Shown: positions 56,031-64,000 of the stretch, piece after piece
Layout of the letters: each line of letters opens with the position of its first letter
Position numbering within the stretch: position 1 is the first letter of the stretch
Assembly: GCA_014529385.2 (NCBI GenBank)
Contig: CM043971.1
Location: forward strand, 55,871,209 to 55,935,208
Source of the DNA: Adiantum capillus-veneris
Taxonomy: Eukaryota; Streptophyta; Polypodiopsida; Polypodiales; Pteridaceae
DNA: 64,000 nt
Reading direction: 5' to 3'
Program-made: the position numbers and the translations under genes
Notes under the pieces: generated by a model
The model's input: only the letters and a program-made list of their open reading frames with translations
What the model was told of the DNA's origin: nothing
The model's database searches: none

Positions 56031-57539
56031 CTTCCAAGCCTCAAAGTCCTTCTTGGTTTGGTTGACACTAGGTGGTGGCTTAGAAGGACAACCATTTGCA
56101 TGCCATTGTGCTCGTGCTTGCATAAGTTGGTCAAGAAATGGCTCCTTTTGCATTGACATTGCAACAGATATATTCGCATCTTTGGAGATTTCACGAGAGA
56201 TCTTTGGTGGGCAATTGAGAATAATCTTTGATCGTCTATATTTGAATTGTTGATGCAATTGAGGGGTAACCTTTGTAACGTTTGCACCTTGCAAACGTTT
56301 TGCAGCACTAATGGAGTGTTGTCCAGAGATGATCCAGTAATCAACATTGCGAACATCCTCTTTGGCAAGTTTGTCAAGAGAATGTTTTTTGGAAGGATCA
56401 CAAGGCATCAAAATTGCTAGTATCTCCTCTTGCTTTGGTTCTTGAATGAAGTCTAAAGTCAAAATCCTGACCCAATCTAGATTTAATCTTCTGTACACAT
56501 AGTTTGATGGAGCAGGAAAACACCTTGTCACGTCAATGCTAAAGACTTCATTGATCCCAAAAGGATAGAATCCCTTCTTGATTTCTAAAGAGGTCAGTGC
56601 CTTGTTATCTTCGGATGGAGTTTCCATGTCCATCAACTCCTCTTCAAAAACCTCTTTTTCTTCTGCACTATTTTTCATCTTCCTCTTTGCTAGTTTTTGT
56701 CGATCTTCCTCAAGAGTAGAATCATCCTTTGCCTTTCTTTTTCTTCTGACTCCTTGTGCATCTTGCCCTTGTGAATCTTCTTGCTCCTCTAAATTAATGG
56801 TGGCAGTGATCTTCTCTACATGTGTTGAAGCGCTTGCACGGGCACCTCTTGATGCTGCAAGTGCACTCCTAACTATGGCTTTCCCTGTCTTCTCCACAAC
56901 TTTCTTAGGTAGTGCCCCTATTGGTTTATTTGCAGGTACAATCTTCTTTGGTAAGCTCAAGACTCGCTTTGCATGTTTCACTGCCTTCACTAGGTCTTCC
57001 ACACCCGAGTCTTCTTGATTAGTGAAGCTAGAGATCTTCAATCCTAATTTTACAATAGAATTTTCTTTTCCTAGTTTGCTACCATTCATGTCTGCTACAT
57101 GAAAAGTGCCCAATGATAAGCAAAACTTGTTTGCCTTTGTGGTCTCTCCAATAGGTAGCACATTACATGCAAAGCATGGCATTGCTGTTGCATCCACATC
57201 ATCTTTGACACCCACAACAATCCCCATGTCTCCATATTTCATATCACCTTGTGACAAATATAGGTGGATGTCACCTTTGTAGTTTGCATCTGTATCGTAG
57301 GTATCCACAAACCACTTCACTCCTTCTTCTTTTGTTAACTCAAAGGTCTTGTCAACCTTTATTCTTGGAGCAGTAGTTTTGGCGTGAGTGGACATTCCAA
57401 GAACATCGAGTGTGAAGACTTGTGCACCCTGCTCTGGTATACTTGGTACATTGGAAGCCTCCATTCCTGAAACAACCAAAAAGAACAATGTTAGAACCTA
57501 AACAAGGAGCATATGTTTAAGTTAAATAGTACATTTAAA

Positions 57540-59909
57540 AAAAACACTAGCATGTGTAGGCGAGGCTCGAACTTAAGTTTGAGCCAAAAGATGTTGTTTT
57601 GTACCCTTGCTAGCCACAAGGATGTCATGAGAGTAGTCTTGCAAGTTAGTGCTACATTAAATTTGAGCCTAAAAGTGAAGCTCTATGATTTTTCTAGCTA
57701 GAAGGATGTCATGAGGCTAGGCATGCACCCCAGTGCTACATTAGCATATGGAGAGGAAGCTCAAACTTAAGTTTGAGCCTAAAAGTGATTTTTTATTCCT
57801 TGATGCACTTGAGGCTCGAACTTAAGATCGAGCCTAAAGGTGCTATTCTATGCCCTTGATAGCCACAAATATGTCATCAAGCTAGCCTTCCATGCTAGTG
57901 CTACACTCAAATATGCAAGTGGGGATCAAACTTAAGTTTGAGCCTCTTGTCATTGGTAACCAAAAGGATGCCATGAGGCTAGACTTAAGTTCAATCCTAA
58001 GTGTTTTTCTATTCTTGCATGAATCCTAAAAGGACTTAGTGAATCTAGATTTTCATGATAGTGCTATACTAACATATCTAGGTGAGGCTCGAACTTAAGC
58101 TCGAGCCTCTTGCCTTTGGTAGCCACAAGGATGTCCCTCGGCTAGCCTTACACCCTAGTGCTACAATAGCATATGCAAATAAGGCTAGCCACAAGGATGT
58201 CATGAGGCAAGCCTTGCATCCTAGTGCTAAAGAATATGCACTTGAGGCTCGAACTTAAGATCGAGTCTAAAGGTGTTCTTCTATGCCCTTGGTAGCAACA
58301 AGCCCTACATGCTGGTGCTACTCTAGTATATGCAAGTGAGGATCGAACTTAAGTTTGAGCCTACTGGCATTGGTAGCCACACAGATGTCATGAGGCTAAC
58401 CTTACACCCTAGTGCTAAAGTAACATATACAGTTGATGCTCAAACTTAAGTTCAAGGCAGACTTGCTATATTAGCATATGTAGGCAAGGTTCGAATTTAA
58501 GCTCGAGCCTCTTTTCCTAAGTAGCCACAAGGATGTCATTAAGCCAGACTTGCTACAATAGCATATGTAGGCAAGGTTCGAACTTAAATTTGAGCCGCTT
58601 TCCCTAAGTACACACAAGGATGACATTAAGTTAGACTTGCGATGTTAGCATAAGTAGGAAAGGTTCAAACTTAAGTTTGAGCCTCTTTCCCTAAGTAGCC
58701 ACAAGGATGTCATTAAGATAGCCTACAATAGCATATGCAGGCAAGGTTCGAACTTAAATTTGAGCCGCTTTCCCTAAGTATTCACAAGGATGTCATTAGG
58801 TTAGACTTGCTATACTAGCATATGTAGGCGAGGTTCGAACTTAAGTTCGAGCCTCTTTCCCTAAGTAGCCACAAGGATATCCCTCGGCTATCCTTACACA
58901 TTGGTGCTACAATATCATATGCAATTGATGCTTAAACTTAAGTTTGAACCTAAAGGTGTTGTTTTGTTCCCTTGGTATCCATAAGGATGTCATGAAGCTA
59001 GACTTTCATGCTAGTGCTATACTAGCATATGTAGGCAAGGCTCAAACTTAAGTTCGAGCCTCTTGCCCTTAGTAGACACAAGGATTTCATGAGGAAAGCT
59101 TTGCATCCTAGTGCTACACTAGCATATGAAAATGAGGCTTGAACTTAAGGTGCTATTCTATACCCATGGTAGCCACAAGGATGGCATTAGGCTTGCATTC
59201 TAGTGCTACAGTAGCCTATGCAAGTGAGGATCAAACTTAAGTTCGAGCCTCTTGGAATTAGTATCTCTAAAGGATGAGTCCAGACATACTCCCTAGTGCT
59301 ACAATAGCTTATACAATTGAAGCTCGAACTTAAGCTCGAGCCTCAAAGTGTTTTTCTTTTCCTTTGGTATCCACATGGATGTCATGAAGCTATACATGCA
59401 TCGTAGTGCTATACTGACATTTGTAGGCAAGGTCTACACTTAAGTGCAAGCTTTTTCCCATTGTTTGCCACAAGGATGCTATTCTATGACCTTAGTAGCT
59501 ATAAGGATTTCACAAGGCTAACCTTTCCCCCTAGCGCTACAGTATGAAATACTCAAACTTTAGCTTGAGTCTAAAGATATTTTTCCATGTCCTTGATAGC
59601 CACAAAGATGTCATGAGGCTGTGCCCTTGCATAGTAGGGCTACACAACAAGCAAGGCTCTTTTCATTGGTAGCTACAAGGATGTTAGGAGGCAAGCCTTG
59701 CATCCTAGTTCTAAAGAATATGCACTTGAGGCTCGAACTTAAGATCAAGCCTAAAGGTGTTCTTCTATGCCCCGTGTAGCAACAAGCCCTACATGATGGT
59801 GCTACTCTACTATATGCAAGTGAGGATCGAACTTGAATCTGAGCCTACTGGCATTGGTAGCCACACAGATGTCATGAGGCTAGCCGTACACCCTAGTGCT
59901 AAAGTAACA
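57540..59909. repeat. Satellite of CTTAAG-centred 24-bp palindromes, about 23 units
   Basis: Each unit of about 85-130 bases has a palindrome (consensus arm AGGCTCGAACTT plus its reverse complement), then a spacer resembling CTTGGTAGCCACAAGGATGT, CATGAGGCTAGCCTTGCATC and CTAGTGCTACACTAGCATAT. Most copies differ from the consensus at CpG (CTCGAA to CTCAAA; TTCGAG to TTTGAG), while CTTAAG is kept in nearly all. It starts about 80 bases upstream of gene A's first coding exon. Confidence 0.9.
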
Positions 59910-61510
59910 TGTAATGGAATTTGCCATAATATGTGAGAGTAGCGGAATTTAATGAGAGTACTTTCAAGAAATGATTTTGTGAGCATAGCGGGTTGACATA
60001 ATTGAAGTAAGCAACATAATCATAGCAATTAGTTAACTTGGCATAGACAATACTTTTGCAAGAGAGAGAGTTTAGAGAACATGACAACAGTTGAGGACCG
60101 GATTTATGTGGAGCCGGTCCCCCCTCCAATAGGCATTTGTATTATGATTTCTCCCATTAAGAGAGACTTGTTACAATACATTCTTTGTGTTCCTTGTGAC
60201 CTAGGTGATGCAATGAAGATGGAAAGCTTCATGCATCACAATCATAGCATAACATGAACTTGAAGAAAGCTTTAACTATCCCAAGCCTCAGTCCCAAGAC
60301 CTCAAACACCTTCGAAGGTGGAGAGAGCTAGCAGGGAATGAGGGTAGGGAAGAGGAAGAAGAAACATTTCGTAGGAGAAAGAATTAGTTCCTCACTTATC
60401 ATACTCTTGTTGCTAGCATACATAATAGCATAGTAATGAAGAAGAAGGAGATGGCAAGCTTAAGCATTGAAGCATGGCTCTTGGTTGGATTTGCACTCCA
60501 TAGCCAAGAGTGTTGGTGTAGGCTCTCAACCTCTACTTGCTTGGAGAAGGAGAGGGAGCTCTTGCCTTTGCATAGTACACAATGAGAGTGTTTGTGAGTG
60601 TGTGTGGGTGAGTATACCCCCTAAGCACCCCCCCTAGCTTGCTTGGGTCGACCCCCCCTTGTAGCTCATGCTTGAAGCTCATTGGACCCCTCCAGGCCTA
60701 GCCAATCACAAGCAGGAGCCATTACAAGCAACATGGGTAGCCTTGGGACAAGTGTCCCCCTTTCCCCTTTGAGAGAGAGGATTTGATAAATGCAAAAACA
60801 ATTAGATAATTCAAGTAATTTATCATTGGACCCCTTTGAAGCCTAGCCAATAGGCTTCAAGCAACACATGAAGGTAACATGGGTAGGGACCTGACATGTG
60901 TCCTTGCTGCCTCTTCAAGATGGGGCTTCCCTTGTGAGTGTGAGTGTGTGTTCTCTCTCTAATCCCTAGGAAAAGGGCTCCCCCCCCCTCTTGTAGGGAT
61001 GCTTTTGACTTTAGGAGCTCAAGCACCTTAGTCATCAAGCATGACAAAGCACTTGGACTAGGGGGTGTTCCCACAAGCATCTCAGGCAAGCATCTCAAGG
61101 CACCTCAAGCACCTTAATCATGTAGCAAGTCAAGCACCTCAAGCACAAGCACCTCAAGCAGGACAAACACCTCAAGCACGACAAGCACCTCAAGCAGGTC
61201 AAGCACCTCGAGCTTGGGCCGGGTTCCCACCTCAAGCTCAGCCCTAGCTTACCTAAGGTCAAAGGACTTTTACACACATTATTGGAGGTCTTCAATGAAG
61301 CTAACCCTAAGGTCTTATGCTCCATTGGTTAGCCTTGCTCTTTGATAGACCATCTCCCTTTTGGGCCCCTTTACCATTGGCCTCGTGTTGAGATAGATCT
61401 ATAAGCACATATCTATATTTAACACTTGTTCCCGTTTATTCTCCCACATTAAGTGATCAATTTAATATGAGAAAATCATTTGGGTTGGTTAGATATTAGA
61501 TTTTATGACA
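59910..61510. mobile_element. 1.6-kb insertion into the palindrome satellite, class unknown
   Basis: The array sequence AGTAACA is interrupted at 59909 and resumes as AACATATACAG at 61511, giving a 4-bp duplication AACA. The insert starts TGTAATGGAATT and ends ATTTTATGACA. Its ends are weakly inverted (about 8 of 12), and no LTR pair or coding was found. Inside are a direct repeat (CATTGGACCCC at 60678 and 60826) and a 15-bp minisatellite. Confidence 0.55.
61076..61225. repeat. CAAGCACCTCAAGCA minisatellite
   Basis: About eight degenerate 12-18 base units. An open frame through it is only a Gln-Ala-Pro repeat. Confidence 0.85.
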
Positions 61511-61700
61511 AACATATACAGTTGAGGCTCAAACTTAAGTTCAAGGCAAACTTGCTATATTAGCATATGTAGGCAAGGTTCGAACTTAAGCTCGAGCCTC
61601 TTTCCCTAAGTAGCCACAAGGATGCCATTAAGCCAGACTTGCTACAATAGCATATGTAGGCAAGTTTCAAACTTAAATTTGAGCCGCTTTCCCTAGAGCT
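61511..61700. repeat. Palindrome satellite, resumed
   Basis: Three more CTTAAG-palindrome units, nearly identical to 58430-58620. Confidence 0.88.
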
Positions 61701-62265
61701 ATTATGCTCTAGCCCTAGTTAAGTCTCAAGCACTTGCATGAGGCAACGCTATCATGCTAAAATATCCACAATAAACGCATGAGGTCACACTAGAGTGGAA
61801 TATGCTAGTGCTTTCATGAGAGCATTAGAAGGTGAGGTTTAAGCTACATCAGCTCATTGTTCTAGTTTCTCAACAAGGAAACAAGGCACCAAAAACGAGC
61901 TAAATATCAAAAGCAAAGAATCTACGTCAAGTGGAAATGTCACACTCAGTACCCAACCAAGTAAGTGTTGTTATCTATCTTTTTCTTTAAGTAGATTAAT
62001 TACTTAATTACAGTTTAAAAAAAAGTTAATTAAAGTACTTATTGATTAAGTACTCTAATTAAAGAATAGACACTTACTTTCAATTTATAGAGCGTGATTT
62101 TAGACGTAGTTGTAGTTTGATTAACTTAATGATAGAGTTTAAAAGGTGTATTAAGGAGACGGTAGCAAACAATAATGAGTATAAGTAGTCATTAGGAGTA
62201 GATTAAATAGAGATTAGAAACTAACAGAATGATATTGAAGACTGAACTTTTGAGATGCAGGTTTA
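61701..62265. other. No gene recognised
   Basis: AT-rich with repeated TTAATTA/AGATTA words. No coding or RNA feature is supported. Confidence 0.5.
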
Positions 62266-62525
62266 GGAGAGATTAAGAGGAAGGGAGGGAGTGATTAAGA
62301 GGAGGCAAGGGAGATTACATAGAGAGATTAGAAGAGATTAGGGAGTGATTAAGAGGAGGCAAGGGAGATTACATAGAGAGATTAGGAAGTGATTAAGAGG
62401 AGGCAAAGGAGATTACATAGAGAGATTAGAAGAGATTAGGGAGTGATTAAGAGGAGGCAAGGGAGATTACACAGAGAGATTAGGGAGTGATTAAGAGGAG
62501 CTGATGGTAATTACACAGAAAGATT
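62266..62525. repeat. GA-rich minisatellite (GGGAGTGATTAAGAGGAGGC)
   Basis: About five units of 45-60 bases containing GTGATTAAGAGGAGGCAAGG, GAGATTACATAGAGAGATTA and an optional GAAGAGATTA. Confidence 0.9.
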
Positions 62526-62539
62526 ATTAGAAGAAGATA

Positions 62540-62540
<1 letters not shown>

Positions 62541-62599
<59 letters not shown>
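62541..62599. repeat. (CA)n followed by (GA)n
   Basis: CA tract 62541-62571 directly joined to a GA tract 62573-62599. Confidence 0.95.
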
Positions 62600-62601
<2 letters not shown>

Positions 62602-62707
62602 AAGAAGTGCACATGGATAAGCCTTTCGAATTTGAAATTCAAATTTCAAATCTAAACTACAATCAGATCTTCACCTACAATCAAAAAGAGAAAGATATGC
62701 ACATGTA

Positions 62708-63050
62708 CACACACACACACACACACACACTCACAGAGTTAATGTAGAGCGTTTTGGGACTGCAAATAGATTCATAGAGGAGAGGGAGATGGGTAAGTAA
62801 AGAGCCATACATGTCACATCGTCGTCAGTTTTTTCACTGTCTGCACAAAAACCGAAACCCTGTTTTAATGTAGAAGAGAGAGAGAGAGAGAGAGATAGAG
62901 AATTAATCTAGAGTTGTGAAAAAGAGCCTTGTGGGGCCGTGAGCAGATTCGCAAAGGGCAAGGAGATGCGGGAGTAAAGAATCTCACCTGTCGCGCCGTC
63001 GTCGAATTCGTCACAGTCTGTAGAAAAAACCAAACCTATTATAATATAGA
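62708..63050. repeat. Diverged duplication with CA and GA tracts
   Basis: The stretch from GTTAATGTAGAGCG (62738) to AACCCTGTTTTAATGTAGAAG (62870) recurs from AATTAATCTAGAGTTG (62901) to ACCTATTATAATATAGAAG (63050), sharing CAAATAGATTC/AGCAGATTCG and CGTCGTC. (CA)n lies at 62708-62730 and (GA)n at 62876-62898. Confidence 0.75.
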
Positions 63051-64000
63051 AGGTTTTAAAAGCATTAAAAAGCCTTTAATAGATTTTCCCATCAACCCTA
63101 CCAAGGTTAGATTAGCAAACTCACATGCGTGGACCAAAACTAATGGTTTTCATGATGGTTAAAAGAAGTGAAAAAAAAACCTTTCACGAAAATCAGCATA
63201 ACTTTCACATATGGAGTCCGATTGCAAAACTTTTTTTATGAGCCTGTAGCTTGAGAGCGGCTCTACGCTTTTCTGAACAAACCCTGTTCAAAAAACTGTT
63301 TTTAACAAGGTTTTATGAACAGTTTTCAAAAAAACAATGATTAAGGGGTCAAAAAATTCGACGAAGTTAGGGGTGTCTAGAACTAGTTTTTTGAGAGCTT
63401 TGGGAAAATAATACTCACAAGTTGGACATAGTTTTGACTTCCCTTGGCTAAAACCTCTTAGGATCAATGAGTGAGGGACCCACCTCCACCAACCCTCTTC
63501 CTTAACCGATTTCATTGCACCTTTTTGCATGTAAAATTGTCCTGCTACAACACATAAAACACCAGGACTATAATCACCAAAGAATCGATTTACACATAAA
63601 CAACTGAGAAAAAAACCTCATTGTATTTTAAATGTCCATCAACGCTCAATTTTCATAGCATAATCTCCAAGCCCACCTATACTCAAACTAATGTCCTATC
63701 CTAAAAGAAAACTATATGACTAACTAGGCTCGAACTTAAGTTTGAGCCACTCATGCAACTACTTTGAAGCCTCACCTTCTTGTAAGCTCCGACTCTTTTG
63801 ATAGGTCATTCAAGGAAACTTAGGTTTGATGTAAAGCTCATCATTACCTTGGCTCCACCTTACAACTCTTTAAATGTATAATATAGCTCGAACTTCAATT
63901 TGACTCTCCTTCCAAATTCAAGGCTACTTCAACGTAGCTTGGGTTTTTTCTCACACCTGTTGTTGCTCATAGATTTCTAACACTTGAATGTGCATCTATG
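63051..64000. other. No gene recognised; two palindrome copies near the end
   Basis: An 80-residue minus-strand frame (63530-63288) shows no recognisable domain. CTTAAG-palindrome copies lie at about 63727 (AGGCTCGAACTTAAGTTTGA) and, degenerate, at 63886. Confidence 0.5.

Larger units (their letters stand above)
51659..57464 (-). pseudogene. Gene A: ParB/sulfiredoxin-like plus DNA-methyltransferase-like protein, four exons
   Basis: Exons 57464-56031, 55682-54051, 52468-51965, 51882-51659, with GT-AG ends and matching phases (0, 1, 1); about 1264 codons. A TTTCAG acceptor two bases before ATG 57464 implies an upstream non-coding exon. Residues 1-200 unrecognised; 200-300 Lys/Glu-rich. About 340-400 ParB-like: VRILTLDFIQEPKQEEI, then DYWIISGQHSISAAKRL. 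In exon 2, FQLVVLDLHGTKEKLSIDFF and ANLALNLNTLN match the DPPY-to-helix region of beta-class N4/N6 methyltransferases, but DPPY reads LDLHG. DRNFIDGLIIGFCPE and YVLEIFCGG match the late FxGxG motif. The tail is acidic and low-complexity. Lesions: TAG 55388-55386 and a frameshift near 54690. Bacterial and phage proteins combine ParB and methyltransferase in this order. Catalysis is doubtful. Confidence 0.65.

Noticed and set aside
57540-59909. CRISPR-like array (palindromic repeats at intervals)
   Set aside because: The spacers are related to each other, the repeat copies are diverged, no cas genes exist and the DNA is plant nuclear. It is a satellite.
61065-61325. Gln-Ala-Pro and Leu-Arg-Cys repeat frames
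   Set aside because: Readings of the 15-bp minisatellite on each strand.
63288-63530. 80-codon minus-strand frame with CPTCEYYF
   Set aside because: A single CxxC and no homology I recognise; no exon context; not supported as a gene.

Overview
The window is nuclear DNA of a land plant with a large, repeat-rich genome. The evidence is GT-AG spliced genes, Ty1/copia and Ty3/gypsy elements with plant-type primer sites (initiator tRNA-Met; tRNA-Asp-like), a CACTA Tnp2 relic, long (GA)n/(CT)n tracts and a plant-style FCP1-like family with a DxNG motif. My weak guess is a seed-free plant such as a fern or lycophyte. No intact housekeeping gene is visible; almost everything is mobile, repetitive or decayed.

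Layout. 1-5.05 kb: the 3' end of a LINE, then a five-exon pseudogene (984-3814, +) fusing a histone H3-like tail and fold, a Ulp1/C48 protease, an acidic repeat linker and an FCP1-like HAD domain. A converging unknown pseudogene (about 5044-3915, -) faces it. 5.37-7.54 kb: a truncated, internally deleted copia element. 7.54-46.09 kb: a CTTAG-type minisatellite split by a nest of LTR retrotransposons. Copia B (7817-45219, TSD GTCCT) sits in the minisatellite. Copia 2 (7885-13034, TSD TATAG) sits in Copia B's 5' LTR. A 22.5-kb gypsy element (22148-44628, TSD AGTTC) sits in Copia B's RNase H region. Copia 4 (36516-40436, TSD GCAGA/GCACA) sits in an extra 3' ORF of the gypsy. 46.1-48.7 kb: duplicated minisatellite, a CACTA transposase relic, copia scraps, microsatellite and poly-C.

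49.4-57.5 kb holds three minus-strand genes read in the order A, B, C. Gene A (57464-51659) joins a ParB/sulfiredoxin-like domain to a degenerate beta-class DNA-methyltransferase-like region. Genes B and C are FCP1-like HAD proteins of the same family as the third domain of the 984-3814 fusion. 57.5-61.7 kb is a satellite built on a 24-bp palindrome centred on CTTAAG, which also occupies gene A introns and recurs to the window end. It is interrupted by a 1.6-kb insertion. 61.7-64 kb is simple and tandem repeats.

The best candidate for something undescribed is the set of chromatin/SUMO/DNA-modification-like genes at the two ends (H3-Ulp1-FCP1; ParB-methyltransferase-like plus two FCP1-like proteins). 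The shared FCP1-like family suggests one lineage of selfish or formerly selfish genes, but that link is inference. The nested LTR elements came later and are unrelated. In-frame stops across many elements are mostly TAG, as expected if methylated CAG (CHG context) has decayed.
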